Shown: piece after piece, positions 1-12,508 of the stretch
Layout of the letters: the number at the start of each line of letters is the position of its first letter
Numbering within the stretch: position 1 is the first letter of the stretch
DNA from: Apium graveolens
Lineage: Eukaryota; Streptophyta; Magnoliopsida; Apiales; Apiaceae
NCBI RefSeq assembly: GCF_009905375.1
Contig: NW_027420812.1
Span: 1-64,000 of the forward strand
Direction of reading: 5' to 3'
Length of the DNA: 64,000 bases
Made by a program: the position numbers and the translations under genes
Notes under the pieces: model-generated
Told to the model about the DNA's origin: nothing
What the model saw: the letters and a program-made list of their open reading frames with translations, nothing else
The model's database searches: none

Positions 1-98
1 TTTTCTGCCTAACCCGTTTTCAAGATTTTCTCGAAAACACTTATTTCACTTGACTCCCTTATTTCACTTGATGCCCACTTACTCATTCATTTTTTCAG

Positions 99-1093
99 AC
101 GTGTCAACGACCATGATCCTTACTCCTGGGCCTGTAATTGATTTCCTGAGAGCCAATCAGGGTATACAGGATGCTCGTAGAATAGACTGGATTAAGGTAA
201 TTCATGAAATGACACCTGAAAAACCTGCATTATGCTTCTTCTTTTTGTCTATTAAATTGTGCTTTTACAAATACAACAGGCCAAGAAAAGGCTGAGAAAC
301 ATGAGAGTCAAGGCCACGCATAGCAACCGAGAATTTAAGATAAAAGGGTTGAGTGAGAAGCCTTGCAATGAGCTATAGTAAGTTGTTTAATTTTTTTAAT
401 TCATCCTTTTCTAATGTTCAAAATGAAGAGGCCTGTCTGTGAATTGATTCTCACTTTATTTCTTTCTGTTTGAAGTTTCACATTGAAAGAAAACCTGGAG
501 ATATCGGTAGCCGTGGTGAAGTGAAGCCTAAGGAGATTACAGTTTATGAATACTTTAGAAGACATCTGAATTTGAAACTTAGAACTTCTGCGTACTTTCG
601 TGCCTTGATGTTGGTAAACCGAGCAAACCTATTTATCTCCCATTGGAATGAGTAAACATGATTGAGATATTTTTGCATATTCTAGTTTCTTTATCTTCTA
701 ATTTTGTTTTTACTTGAAGCGATTGATTTTTTGCTGTTGTAATTTTTAGTTCTGTAGCCTGGTCTCCCTTCAGCGATATACAAAATCACTATCTTCTGTG
801 CAAATAGCCTCTTTAGTGGAAAAGTCCAGGCAGGGACCTCTGGAGAGAAAGAAGTTCTTACTGATGTAAAATTTCTCCGAATATTTAAATTTTCAAGTTT
901 TGGTTATTATTTCTCATTGTAGCTCTTTAGTTCATTTTTTTTAAAAATATAATTTTTATAATTGATCAATGCACTTCCATTTTCAGTCTATTAAAAAGTA
1001 TCAGTATGATGAAGATCCTCTCTTATATGCTTGCGGCATATCTATGGAGAAACAGCTTACCAAATTTGTTGGACTGTCCTTACTGCACCAAAG
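99..1093 (+). pseudogene. AGO6-like Argonaute fragment, copy A (linker 1-PAZ exons)
   Basis: Five exons are visible: 99-196, 280-377, 476-648, 750-865 and 987-1093, with GT..AG introns between them except where noted. They carry Argonaute motifs such as STTMILTPGPV, RIDWIK, MRVKATHSNREFKIKGL, LVSLQRYTK and DEDPLLYACGIS, which fit the AGO4/AGO6 clade, with AGO6 the closest I recall. Plant AGO6 loads 24-nt siRNA for RNA-directed DNA methylation. Relative to copies B to D, single-base losses shift the frame in exon 3 (an A run and a C run) and exon 4, the donor after exon 3 reads TGAGT instead of GTGAGT, and exon 5 is altered near its end. No MID or PIWI exon follows. The gene's earlier exons lie outside the window. 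Some of the indels may be consensus errors. Confidence 0.8.
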
Positions 1094-1139
1094 GTATTTT
1101 TGTTTCTCCTGTATATAGTTATGGTTTTTCTTGAATCAA

Positions 1140-1840
1140 GTAATAATATTGTTGGCGATGGCATTGGTGGCAGTAATTTTACTAGTCCAATTGGTGGCAC
1201 TAGTAGCCGTAATCTTAGTAGTGGAATTGGTGGTGGCATTGTTGGTGGTGAAGTTCGTGCTAACTGAAACAGTGTCATTGGTGGTAACTTTAATAATGGC
1301 ATCAGCGGTGGTAGCATTGGTGGTATATTGGGTAGTCTTAGTAGTGGCATTGGTGGTAGCATGACTGGCATCTTTAGTGGTTACATTGGTGGTACTAGAG
1401 ACGATAATATTGTAGTGGATGTGGTGGCATTGATGGTGACATTGGTCGTGGTGCTCTTATTAGTGCAATTGGTGGCATTGGAAGCAGTAATTTTAGTAGG
1501 AGAATTAGTGGTGGTATTGTTGGTGTTGGTCTTGAAGTTCTGCTAGTTTAAGCAGTTCCATTCATGGCCACTTTAATGATGGTATTACAGGTGGTACAAT
1601 TGATGATATTGGTTAGTCTTAGTAGTTGCATTGGTGGTGGCATTGGTGGTAACATTGCTGGTAGCTTTAGTGGTGGCATGGCTAGTTGCCATAGTGATAG
1701 CATTAGTGGTATATTGGTTAGTCTTAATAGTGGCAACGGTGGTAGCATTACTGGTAGCTTAAGTGGAAACATTGGTGATCGCATGGCTGGTGGCTTTAGT
1801 GGTAGCACTGGTTGTATGTTCGGTAATATTTGGAGGTAGT
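1140..1840 (+). repeat. Gly/Ser/Ile-rich coding-like repeat, copy A
   Basis: A degenerate minisatellite built from GGTGGCATTGGTGGTAGC-like words. Translated on +, it gives repeats of the form (L/F)S(S/G)xIGG with GGIGGS spacers. In this copy the long frame is broken into pieces at about 1265, 1395 and 1545 by single-base changes, so reading switches among frames. The lack of stop trinucleotides in the repeat word leaves several other frames open, including long Pro/Leu/Met-rich ones on the - strand, which I treat as shadows. It starts inside what would be the intron after the last Argonaute exon. I do not recognise the protein. Confidence 0.7.
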
Positions 1841-3014
1841 GGTTTTAGTTATTGTCTTGGTGCCAGTTGCTAATGGTGAAAACCTTGATAGTGGTGGTAT
1901 TGGTGGTAGTGCTTTAAATATGAGTGGTGGGCTGTAACATTAACCCGCCTTACAGTGTTGAGCAAATACCTTCACATCAACATCAATATCAACATTATCC
2001 TAATAATTCCTTAAACTCATGATGTGGCTTTTTCTAATTTGGTTGCTTGTGTTACTCTCAACTCTACTATCACTTTTACAGAGGCGGGATGTACTTCCCA
2101 AAAGCAGCTCAGGTTCTCCAAGAAGTTCAGAAAACTTACGCTCTTTAAGTGACCCTACAAATGTTCATCTCTTACAAAATTGTATCATAAAATCCATATT
2201 TGGAGTGGTACCTCAATTATATTAGTAATTAGATTTTTGTTCATACTTTCACTAAACAATTATGAAAAATATTACAATTCTCAAACCCACAAAAGTATAG
2301 GTAATACATTGACTGTTTGGCGGTTTCTATTTTTCGAATTTAATTCATGAACATTACTAATAGTTTTTAAGTAATGATCTAATATAACAATGAATTGTGG
2401 TTAATGTCCATAGCATCAATGATAAATAGCACATATATTATTGGCATGTATCATGTAATCACATGACATATATATATATATATATATATGTTGGTAACCT
2501 AGTAACTACATAAAACTACAGATGTCCATCCAAATAAACTGTAATATACCATTTTATATGTTATGCCGTCAAACAATTTTTTTTTCATTTCTCAATAATA
2601 TGTGTCCTGTAAGAAATTATATTCAGCTAAGAATTGTATGCATGTATTTATGAGAAAATATTAAAATAATGTTCTATTAAATAACTATATTTTGACTTAG
2701 TATTCTATTAAAAATCATCTTCTTAATAAATTACTATTGCTATGTAAAAAGGTATGTTATGGAAAAAGTGGAAAATTTGTAAATCATTTTAAAAACATAA
2801 TATATATTTTAAATATGTATTTTCATCCGTATAAAAGAATAAGTTTTCGAAATTTAAAAAATAATAAAAAGATAAAAAATAAGGAAATGAGTTCCTTAAG
2901 AAAAAGAACAAAAAAAAGTTCAATTAGTTCATAACATGTGGTTATTATTAAAAGTTACTAGTTTCTATAATCTTCCTCTAAAATTAGTTATTAACAAGTG
3001 ATTATTATTAAAAC
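1841..3014. other. AT-rich spacer with TA microsatellite, unit A
   Basis: The first ~350 bp contain fading Gly-rich sequence and a short Ser-rich reading frame (around 2090-2160, words SSSGSPRSSENLRSL) that I cannot assign. A TA dinucleotide tract lies at 2468-2489. The segment 2577-2633, bounded by AATT direct repeats, is present only in this unit. The rest is AT-rich with no gene seen. Confidence 0.6.
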
Positions 3015-3978
3015 TGAAATTCGATGGTTCAATAAATATAATAATCTAACTGTCATGGCAAGTGGGACAGTCCTTTGCAAATGGGACAGTCCCTTTACAA
3101 ATGAGACAATGAATGGGACAGTCTCAATTAACTACAGAAATTGAAATGCTGAAATAAGAAATGCAGAATGCTGAAAACTGAAAAGTAAAAACACCGAAGT
3201 TTTCACTTGGTTCGGCCCCTACACCTAGTCTATGGCCTACATCCAAGTCCTCATGCCAACTAGCATAGAGAATATATTATATCCACTTAAAACAAAGTAC
3301 TTACAAACTTTCCTTGATTACAAACTTGGCCCACTTGAAAGAAACCTTTCCCTAGCACACAGCTACCTAGCACAAAGCTACTTGGCCTTCCTGTTGTAAT
3401 CAAACTCCCAACCCGGGACAAGTGATATAATACACCTTTCAGATACAAGAATATAATATGAAAGTTTACAACTCAAACTAGGCTTCTTGTTTACTGGATA
3501 TGTATCTCGGGTATAGAACAAGAAGGAGTTTTCAGATAATGAAAGATTGACGTGAAAGCGTTAGTCACAAATCTGAGATAATGAGTTGTATTTATAGGCA
3601 AAGTTCTAACAGATTTATTTTCAAACAAAGGATAAGATAGATAAGATTTGAAAGCAAGTTTGTTTGAAAATATTTGAATGAAACTTGAGAAACTAATCTG
3701 TTAGTTATTTGAAAAAGATAAACTAAGTAAAAGATAAGTCTTGAAAGATTCAAACTTAGTTTATAAGATAGGATGGGTTTGTTTGAGATAAGGTTTATCC
3801 AGATAAACAAGATTTACACAAACCCTAACAACCTAATACTAAACCTGCGGGATAAACTCTTGAAAGAGCTGCTGCAATCTGATAAGCAATGTTGAATCAG
3901 TCTTGTTGCATTATTCCATTCTGTTTATCTGCATTCTGTTGTTGAAAGATCTTATCATCATAAACCCAACAATTAACA
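3015..3978 (-). repeat. Copia LTR, left (3' LTR), unit A
   Basis: On the - strand it begins TGTTAATTGTTGGG directly after a polypurine tract and ends CGAATTTCA, giving TG..CA termini. It is 964 bp and matches the right LTR of the unit. Two copies of a GGGACAGTC word lie near its left end. The AAAAC to the left (3010-3014) would be the target site, but the partner end has been lost. Confidence 0.8.
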
Positions 3979-3991
3979 TTCTCCCCCTTTT
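3979..3991 (-). promoter_or_regulatory. Polypurine tract (plus-strand primer), unit A
   Basis: On the - strand this reads AAAAGGGGGAGAA and abuts the TG start of the 3' LTR. This is the expected place and composition for the plus-strand priming site, and it is what I used to fix the LTR boundary. Confidence 0.7.
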
Positions 3992-4403
3992 ATGATGATG
4001 ACAAATTGTTCCCCCTAACAAAAAACACTTAAAGCTCCTGGAGGTAGAAAATTAGCAACAACAGAAAATAACAAGTATAATATGAATGCAACAATGTGAA
4101 TGAAACAGTAAGAAATGTTAAGGATGAATGAGACAATATGCATATAAGATATAAAACACACAAATGAGACAATCTCAATTATATATAAAACTAAGAAACC
4201 CAAAGAACAACCCACCCATTCAACCAGGGTGTCCAGTTGTCTTTTAAAACAATTAAAATCATTCATCAATCATCAAACAATCTCAAACAAGCATCATAGT
4301 CTTAAAAACAAGAAACCACATAGAAGAACCAAAGTCTTAAAACTTTAAACAAACCACAGAAACATGCATCCAGAATTTCTCCCCCTTCATCATCGTAAAA
4401 GGC

Positions 4404-6020
4404 TTAGTCTGAATCATCATCAATGTTGACTGGAGCCTTCCCTTTTCCTTTGCCCGAGCCCGAAGCTTTATCCTTGGCAGATGGAAAGATAGGAGCAGAA
4501 CCATATTCTGAGAAAAGCTTATCAAAACAGCTTGAGCTGGTGCCTTTCCGTCCCGTTCACGAAGCCAGTCAAAGATCTTTTCTTTGTATTCTTCTCTGGT
4601 CATGCCGAAAACCGAAGGTGGAGGGATGGCAGGAAGTGGCAGAGGAGTGATTTTTCTAAAGTACAATCGCCAATCCAGTCTCGTTTCTTATGCCAGTACA
4701 TCTTACTCTTGTCCTGCATAGCGTACAGCTGCTGTGACACAAACTTCGTCTCGGACCCAAGCTTGAAAAACAACTTTACAAATCTTTTTCCCAGGCCTTG
4801 GCAGAGGAAATCATCCCTTCTTGTAGAGTCCCAAACTCAAAGTCTATTGTTTTGGCCAACTTGACATCAGAAGCATGCAAAACAGATAGCTTTGCATTGA
4901 TTGAATCCAAGGAAGAATAAACAAACTTACGAAATAACTCAAACGAAGCATGCATCATACTAACCTGTGAGGTTAGCGAACCCAAAGTCTCAACAGACGT
5001 AAAGTGTTGATTAAGATTAGCCAAAGCGGCAGAATTTTCATTGAATTTAATCAACAATGAATTAAGCAGAGTATTTGTAGGCTGATCAAAGGGGTCTGAG
5101 GTATAGTTTGGGGATTTTGGAAGTCCACCAACGTGCCTATGAGTTTCATCAAAAAACAATTTATTTGACTCCGAAACAAAAAATTATTTGCTGTTAAAAC
5201 AGACAAATCAAACAACGTACTAATTTTCTCAGATTGAACAGAAGAAACAGAGACACAAAAATACCGAAACACTTTAGACAATAGTGCAGGATAAGGCAAG
5301 TGCATCGACTCATGAGTCGAGCAATGGTGCATATTTTTGATAATCAGGGAAGACACATCACAAGGAACCTTTTTGACAAACATAGAAATTAAAATCGAAT
5401 CTTGAAAAGTGATTCGATCTCGACCACTTTTACGAGGCAACAAATTTGTATGAACAGTTTAAAAACCAAAAGAGAGAGTGGAGTTAAATCTGATACCGAT
5501 GGTTTTATGGAAACATCAACAAAGTTCTCGCCAACAATAGCTTTGAGTTGTTCCTTATAATGAATCCCCGGAACATCAACAAACGCCTGGTATGTTGGAA
5601 AGTACACACCCCTTGATCTGACAAGCCTCCAATTCTGCCAAGAGCATCAGCCTTGAAAATGACAGGAGTTCCTCGAACATTGAAAAACACAATGCCTTCT
5701 GAAAGCAATTGAAAATTTGTAGAACTCACGGACAAGCTCTGGGTATATAACTTCTTCCGGTGACAATAGCGATTCACACCCTTGGAACTTGAACAAATCA
5801 TACACGCCAACTCGGGTTAACAACTCAATATCACAAATCCGCTCTTTAAGAATAAGCTTTGTTAAGATTTTGGAGCCGCTTTCTTTTGCATGTCAGTCGA
5901 ACGAATCAGGAGATGCTTCACTTGACGCTTTGGAAACAACGGTAGCAACACGACACGCTTCGAACCAGACGGACCAGCGGTCGGGGTTTGATTAGCGGTG
6001 GATCTCGAACGACGGGCCAT
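4404..6020 (-). pseudogene. Extra retroelement ORF (plant transposon-protein-like), unit A left
   Basis: A reading frame between pol and the 3' LTR, in the same sense as pol. The start MARRSRSTANQ is at 6020 and the C-terminus is Gly/Lys-rich with an acidic tail near 4410-4440. The N-terminal half (PELVREFY, RGTPVIFKADALGRIGG) resembles the 'putative plant transposon protein' domain (Pfam Transposase_32 type) found in retroelement accessory ORFs. The middle (about 4870-5090) is helical and could form a coiled coil. In SIRE-type elements an accessory or env-like ORF sits here. This copy has a TGA after SFD near the N-terminus (about 5894), several frameshifts, and altered sequence near 4790. 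Domain assignment is from memory of the family. Confidence 0.55.
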
Positions 6021-6413
6021 TGGAGGGAAGTTTTAGGGTTAAGAGAGAAAAAGGATTTTGAAAGAGAGTGAAAGAGTAGTGAAGAAAACGAAAAGATTAA
6101 GAAAGAGGATTTAAAAAGAAGTAGGAACTGAAGAGTTAGATATGGAAGAGGAAGTGAACAGGTGCAAGACAGAAGTGATGTATTGAAAGAACAATACATG
6201 CACGAAAAATGAGGAAGTGTTAAATCTAATCAAAAGATATCCTAAATCTATTGGCAATAAACATGCAACAACACACTAAAAAGTAAAAAAATACTAATAA
6301 TTATACAAACAGATAAACAAATGTAACAAACAAATAAGCACATGTAATAGTTAATAATTAATCATTAAAAATAAAAATTAATTACATAAAATTACACAAA
6401 ATAACGTAATAAA

Positions 6414-9400
6414 TTAGAGAGAACACATACCTAATTCAGGACGTATTATACAAAATCTATCTTCAGCTAAGGGTCAGTGGAGATATCTGCACGCTGTTTC
6501 CCAGTAGATATATAAATAAGCTCTATATTACCTTTAGAAACATCTCGTAGAAAATGGTGATGAACATCAATATGCTTAGTACGAGAATGCATGACAGGAT
6601 TTTTAGAGATATTAATTGCAGAGGTATTATCACAATAAATAGGAATATTTGAGTAAGAAATACCAAAATCCTGCAATGTTTGTTGCATCCACAAAATTTG
6701 AGCACAGCAACTTCCAGCTGCAATGTACTCTCCTTCAGCTGTAGAAAGAGCTACTGAAGTTTGCTTTTTACTATGCCATGCAACTAAACAATCTCCTAAA
6801 AATTCACAAGCACCACTTGTGCTTTTTCTATCAACCTGTGACCCTGCATAGTCAGCATCTGAAAAACCGATTAAGTCAAAGGAAGAGGAGCTTGGATAAA
6901 ATAATCCCAAGTCACTCGTACCTTTTAAATATTTAAAAATAAGTTTAACGGCATTTAAATGAGATTCTTTAGGTTGAGATTGAAAACGAGCACACAAGCA
7001 TACACTATACATAATGTCAGGTCGAGAGGCAGTTAAATATAATAATAAACCAATCATACCTCGAAATTTAGTGACATCTACAGGTGTACCTTGTTCATCT
7101 TTTGAAAGCTTAACTGAAGTACTCATCAGAGTTGATTTAGGTGTGACATGATCAAGTACAAATCTTTTAAGTAAATCCTTAATGTACTTGCCTTGGTGAA
7201 TAAATATTCCTGCATTAGACTGATTAATTTGCAAACCTAGGAAGTACTGCAATTCACCCATCAAACTCATATCGAATTCTTATGCATGCAATCAGAAAAC
7301 CACTTACACAGAGATTCGTTAGAAGATCCAAATACTATATCATCAACATAAACTTAAACTAAAAGAAAGTTATCACGTTTATGAAAAATAAAGAGAGTTG
7401 GATCGAGTGTACCACGAATGAAACCATTGTTCACGAGAAACTGACTGAGACGCTCGTACCAATAACGAGGAGACTGTCTCAATCCATAGACAGATTTCTT
7501 AAGCTTATAAACATAGTTAGGGTACTTCTCATGAATAAAACCTGGAGGCTGCTTCACGTAGACTTCTTCCTTGAGATAGCCATTTAGAAAAGCGCTCTTG
7601 ACGTCCATTTGATAAAGCTTGAATTTCTTGTAAGCTGCAAAAGCCATTAAGATTCAAATAGCTTCTAAACGAGCTACTGGAGCATATCACTTGTCGTAAT
7701 CGATTCCTTCATGTTGGTTGTATCCCTGAGCAACCAAACGAGCTTTATTTCGAATAATGTTGCCATCTTCATCCTTCTTATTCGTGAAAACCCAACGAGT
7801 ACCAATGATCTTGGCATCTTGAGGAGGTGGGACGAGTTCCAAACATCACAACGCTCGAACTGGTTCAATTCCTCCTGCATTGCAACAGACCAGTGTTCAT
7901 CTGCAACTGCTTCTTGAGCATTCTTTGGTTCGAATTCAGCAACAAAAGCACAGAATGCACACAGATTGAAATCTGCTTCGAGTAGAAATCCCTTGATCTA
8001 AATCAGTAAGAAGATTATTTGGTGGATGATTCTTCACAGTCCTAGAAGACTTCAGAAGTTGAATATTACTCATCTCTTCCTCATTAGAATTGTCTGCCTG
8101 GAAATGAATAGGAGTTGTCTCATTCAAAAGAGACTGCCTTATTTCCGCTTGTGAAGATTTGTCCGGAGGAATGACAGAATTAACATTTGAAACACTATCA
8201 GGAGTCTTTGGAGAGCCAGAAGATTCATCTGAAGCTTGAGTAGATCCTGAAGAATTATCGGAAGACTGAGATGGACCTGGAGAGTCTTGACTGTTCGACT
8301 TCTCAGAATGAGACTGACTCTTTTCAAAATGAGACTATCTTATTTGGGAATGAGACGATAGATCTGCAGTGTCTTCATCAATTTGAGATATATTCCTTGA
8401 GGATTCATTAAAAGCAATATTGATGGATTCTTCTACTTTATTCTTGACAGAATTATAAACACGATAAGCCTTGCTTGTTGTAGAATATCCCAAGAAAATT
8501 CCTTCCGTAGATTTCGCATCAAACTTGCCTCGATTATTCTGATTATCTAAAATAAAACACTTGGAACCAAATACTCAAAAATAACTAATGTTAGGAGTCC
8601 TTTTCTTAAGCAATTCATACGGAGTTTTAAGCAAAATAGGACGAATAAGTACTCTATTTAAAATATAACAGGAAGTGTGTACCGCTTTAGCCCAAAATTT
8701 TCTTGGAAGCTTACTCTCATGCAGTAGAGTTCGGGCAGTTTCCTGTAAAGTCCTGTTCTTGCGTTCTACTACTCCGTTCTGCTGAGGAGTTCGAGGAGCT
8801 GAGAATTCATGAGTAATTCCTCTCAATTTGCAGAAGGTTATGAAATCCTTCTCGAATTCACCTCCATGATCACTACGAATAGTCTTGAACTTAAATGAAT
8901 ACTTAGTCTCAAGGTTAGTAATAAGATCCTTAAACTCAACAAAAGCTTCATCCTTAGTTCGTAAAAATAATACCCAAATAAAGCGAGAATAATCATCAAC
9001 TATAACAAAAGCATAATTCTTACCTCCCAAACTTACATACCTTTCTGGACCAAAAAGATCTAGATGAAGAAGCTGCAAAGGAACAGAAGTTCATACTTTA
9101 TTCTTAGCTATAAAAGAAGTTTTCACCTGTTTTCCAAGTTGGCAAGCTGTACAAGGTTCTGTTTTCTTGTACTTCAGCTTTGGTAGACCTCGGACCAGAT
9201 CATGAGAAGATATCTTTCGAAGAAGATCCATGTGAACATGACCTAGACGTCGATGCCAAAGATTCTGCTGATCTTGAACAGTAGCAAGACAAATTTCCTC
9301 CTGTTGTTCATCAAAATCTAACACAAAAATATTTCCTTTCCTCTTGGCAACTAAAGCATCGCAGATGAGAGAGAGACGAGAGATTGGCAAATTTTTGAAA

Positions 9401-9735
9401 TGTAGTTTAGGCGCTTATCTATAGACACCCACTTGTTAGTCTTAGTACCAATATAACATACATCTTTATCGAACTTAACCTTGTGGTCAGCATCAGTAAG
9501 TTGACTTACACTAATAAGATTTTCAAACCATCAACTAAACGAACGTTAGAGATAGCAAACCTGTCATTACCAATGGTGCCTTTTCAAATAATTCTGACGG
9601 TGTTTGAATCTCCAAGAGTAACTAAGCCACCTTCCTTGGCAACTAAAGATAGAAACTTGGATTTATCACCTGTCATGTGATGAGAACAACCACTGTCGAT
9701 GATCCATTTATTTCGCGGAATGGACCTTCAAGCAG
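6414..9735 (-). pseudogene. Copia pol, unit A: protease-integrase-RT-RNase H
   Basis: Protease with IDSGCSHHMTGD lies near 9665-9720. The integrase zinc-binding region (WHRRLGH..C..C, GAG-pre-integrase) is at 9390-9091. The integrase core is at 9078-8575 with the D,D,E residues in LDLFGP, RSDHGGEF and NGVVERKN; this 167-residue stretch is open here, whereas B and C have a stop in it. RT is split over 8127-7936, 7880-7674 and 7647-7354 ([17 protein letters not shown]). YVDD lies just beyond, followed by the open 267-residue RT end plus RNase H at 7270-6467 (SVALSTAEGEY, DNTSAINISKNPV). The RNase H tryptophan codon at 6776-6778 is intact only in this copy. A one-base loss near 6475 ends the frame early. 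The normal stop is at 6414-6416. Confidence 0.85.
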
Positions 9736-9858
9736 ACCTGCAAAAATTGCTTTATCTCTTAGGTACCCACTTAACCTTGGGTCCTGGTTGGTTAGTATCA
9801 CAAATCTTATATAAGTGTCTATCTGATTTCTTGCACATTCTTTACCTTGGGTCCTGAT

Positions 9859-10292
9859 TGATCTTCCTCTGTCAGTTAATCTTTACCATTGATCTTGCAC
9901 ATTCTTCAAGCTGCTTTTTGTTGACTTGTCAATCCAGCTGTTGGATTATTTGTTGATTGTTTATCTTGGATATTAAACTGATCTGCAATTTTGTACTTTG
10001 AGATTGTACCTCGAGATCTCGAGTTTAGGTCTATAGAACACTTGACATCTCGATAAGTATATTGGCTTATCGAGATCTCTAGTACTCTATATTTACTTTG
10101 GCTTGTAGAGGTCTTCAGTTCTCTACAAGTGATTTTAGTCTTGTCGAGATCTCTAGTCTTCACATCTTCACTTTGACTTATCGATAACTCTTAGTTCTCT
10201 AGTGGCTTCTTAACTTGTCGATATCTCAGAGTTCTCTGGTCAAATTAACTTGTCGATATCTCAGAGTTTTCTAGTGATCTTTAACTTGTCGA
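9859..10292 (+). repeat. 434-bp solo-LTR fragment replacing the gag zinc knuckle, unit A
   Basis: This stretch aligns over its whole 434 bp with 17014-17447 in the solo LTR of the same unit, with roughly ten substitutions by eye. It contains CTCGAGATCTCGAG and two to three units of the 36-bp minisatellite. On the - strand it separates the gag tail (..KFLAKRN) from the linker before protease (NQPGPKVKWVPK). In intact Copia elements the CCHC zinc knuckle lies here. Confidence 0.8.
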
Positions 10293-11058
10293 GGCATTCC
10301 GTTTGGCAAGAAATTTATGAAACTTCTTTGTTAGAAGAGCAATCTCTTCATCAAAATCATCAGGAGACTCGTCTGAATCTGTATTAAGTGCAAGAGTTTT
10401 CTTACGAGGAGCTTCATCTTCTTCATCATATCTACGTAGCTGATTTTCGAATTCTTCCAATTCACTGAATAGTGTTAGGGTGTCCATAGTTGAAAGTAGC
10501 GTTGAATCCTCCAGAATGGTAACCTTTGGAGCAAACTTCTTTGGCATTGCTCTGAGGATTTTCCTGTTGATTTCAGATTGAGGAATGATCCTTTCCAGAA
10601 GTGAGATAGAGTTCATCAATGTCACGAATCTCCCTTGAGCATCTCGCACGCTTTCATCTCTTTCCAACCTGAAACCTTCATAGTCACTCATGAGCATACT
10701 TAATTTTACTTCACTACCTTAGACGTGCCTTTGTGGCTGACTTTGATCGTATCCCAGATCTGTTTGGCTGTAGTACATGCTGATACTTTTCTTAATTATG
10801 TAGCTACCATGCCATTGAGAAAATGAGTCCATAGCTTTAGCATTGGAGTTTCATTGCATTCACTTCTTCAGGAAAAAGATCCTTGAGAGATTTTGGGTTC
10901 CCTTCTTTCATAGGAATTGTAAAACCATTTTCTACAGCAACCCATTCGAATGTATCACGCTGGAGAAAGATTTTCATCCGAAACTTACAGTCATTATAGT
11001 TTTCAGCACCATGAAGCAGTGGTGGATAATTGTTTGAATACCTATCTGGTTGAGCCAT
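10281..11058 (-). pseudogene. Copia gag, unit A (no zinc knuckle)
   Basis: Starts MAQPDRYSNNYPPLLHGAEN at 11058, with WKFRMKIFLQ-type text (here CKFRMKIFL) typical of Copia capsid N-termini. The second half, 10697-10281, has the UBN2/retrotran-gag-like stretch with ISLLERIIPQSE and an acidic tail. A one-base gain near 10849 (GTTT for GTT) shifts the frame after PEEVNAM, and an A gain near 10824 adds another break. The frame runs into the inserted LTR fragment after AKRN and stops at once, so nucleocapsid function cannot be encoded. Confidence 0.75.
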
Positions 11059-11101
11059 GGATCGCTAGCAAAATAAACACTAAAAAAGAGAATTAAATGC
11101 A

Positions 11102-11115
11102 CCCTTGGATACCAA
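11102..11115 (-). promoter_or_regulatory. Primer binding site, unit A
   Basis: On the - strand TTGGTATCCAAGGG lies one base inside the CA end of the 5' LTR. It begins TGGTATC like the plant initiator-Met tRNA primer site but diverges after eight bases, so the priming tRNA is uncertain. Confidence 0.6.
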
Positions 11116-11116
11116 T

Positions 11117-12083
11117 TGAAATTTGATGGCTCAATAAATAATATAATAATCTAACTGTCAAGGCAAATGGGACAGTCTCTTATGCAAAGGGACAGTCCCT
11201 TTACAAATGAGACAATGAATGGGACAGTCTCAATTAACTGCAGAAATTGAAATGCTGAATAAGAAATGCAGAATGCTGAAAACTGAAAAGTAAAAACACC
11301 AGAAGTTTTCACTTGGTTCGGCCCCTACACCTAGTCTATGGCCTACATCCAAGTCCTCATGCCAACTAGCATAGAGAATATATTATATCCACTTAAAATA
11401 AAGTACTTACAAACTTTCCTTGATTACAAACTTGGCCCACTTGAAAGAAACCTTACCCTAGCACACAGCTACCTAGCATAAAGCTACTTGGCCTTCCTGT
11501 TGTAATCAAATTCCACAACCCGGGACAAGTGATATAATACACCATTCAGATACAAGAATATAATAAGAAAGTTTACAACTCAAACTAGGCTTCTTGTTTA
11601 CTGGATATGTATCTCGGGTATAGAACAATAAGGAGTTTTCAGATAATGAAAGATTGACGTGAAGCGGTAGTCACAAATCTGAGATAATGAGTTGTATTTA
11701 TAGGCAAAGTTCTAACAGATTTATTTTCAAACAAAGGATAAGATAGATAAGATTTGAAAGCAAGTTGTTTGAAAATATTTGAATGAAACTTGAGAAACTA
11801 ATCTGTTAGTTATTTGAAAAAGATAAACTAAGTAAAAGATAAGTCTTGAAAGATTCAAACTTAGTTATAAGATAGGATGGGTTTGTTTGAAATAAGGTTT
11901 ATCCAGATAAACAAGATTTACACAAACCCATACAACCTAATACTAGACCTGCGGGATAAACTCTTGAAAGAGCTGCTGCAATCTGATAAGCAATGTTGAA
12001 TCAGTCTTGTTGCATTATTCCATTCTGTTTATCTGCATTCTGTTGTTGAATGATCTTATCATCATAAACCCAAACAATTAACA
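11117..12083 (-). repeat. Copia LTR, right (5' LTR), unit A
   Basis: 967 bp with the same termini as the left LTR. It serves as 5' LTR for the complete element and would be the 3' LTR of the truncated internal region to its right. It has single-base losses against B and C (for example in the GGGACAG repeat, the poly-T tracts and CCCACAAC). Confidence 0.8.
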
Positions 12084-12508
12084 TTCTCCCCCTTTTATGA
12101 TGATGACAAATTGTTCCCCCTAACAAAAAACACTTAAAGCTCCTGGAGGTAGAAAATTAGCAACAACAGAAAATAATAAGTATAATATGAATGCAACAAT
12201 GTGAATGAAACAGTAAGAAATGTTAAGGATGAATGAGACAATATGCATATAAGATATAAAACACACAAATGAGACAATCTCAATTATATATAAAACTAAG
12301 AAACCCAAAGAACAACCCACCCATTCAACCAGGGTGTCCAGTTGTCTTTTAAAACAATTAAAATCATTCATCAATCATCAACAATCTCAAACAAGCATCA
12401 TCGTCTTAAAAACAAGAAACCACATAGAAGAACCAAAGTCTTAAAACTTTAAACAAAACCACAGAAACATGCATCCAGAATTTCTCCCCCTTCATCATCA
12501 TAAAAGGC

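Larger units (their letters stand above)
3015..12083 (-). mobile_element. SIRE/Maximus-like Copia retrotransposon, unit A (LTR-internal-LTR)
   Basis: A full LTR-to-LTR element on the - strand, about 9.07 kb, reading from the right LTR (11117-12083) to the left LTR (3015-3978). The order is PBS, gag, pol (protease, integrase, RT, RNase H), extra ORF, polypurine tract. Integrase before RT marks Copia (Ty1 type). The RT/RNase H text and the extra ORF after pol fit the SIRE/Maximus lineage. This copy keeps the 104 bp of RT sequence at 7187-7290 that is deleted in units B and C, so it is structurally closest to the ancestral element. All genes are broken. The right LTR continues into a second, truncated internal region. 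Confidence 0.85.

Noticed and set aside
1057..1371. Long Pro/Leu/Met-rich frames antisense to the Gly-rich repeat (also at 21673-22311, 42062-42700, 62453-63111)
   Set aside because: They follow from the reverse complement of a stop-poor GGT/ATT repeat and share no domain; treated as shadows.
4015..4269. 84-codon hydrophobic frame on the - strand, repeated at 12120, 24479, 32521, 44869 and 52912
   Set aside because: Lies between the accessory ORF and the polypurine tract, AT-rich and Ile/Phe/Tyr-heavy by composition. It is conserved only as much as the surrounding non-coding DNA; a small membrane protein cannot be excluded but nothing supports it.
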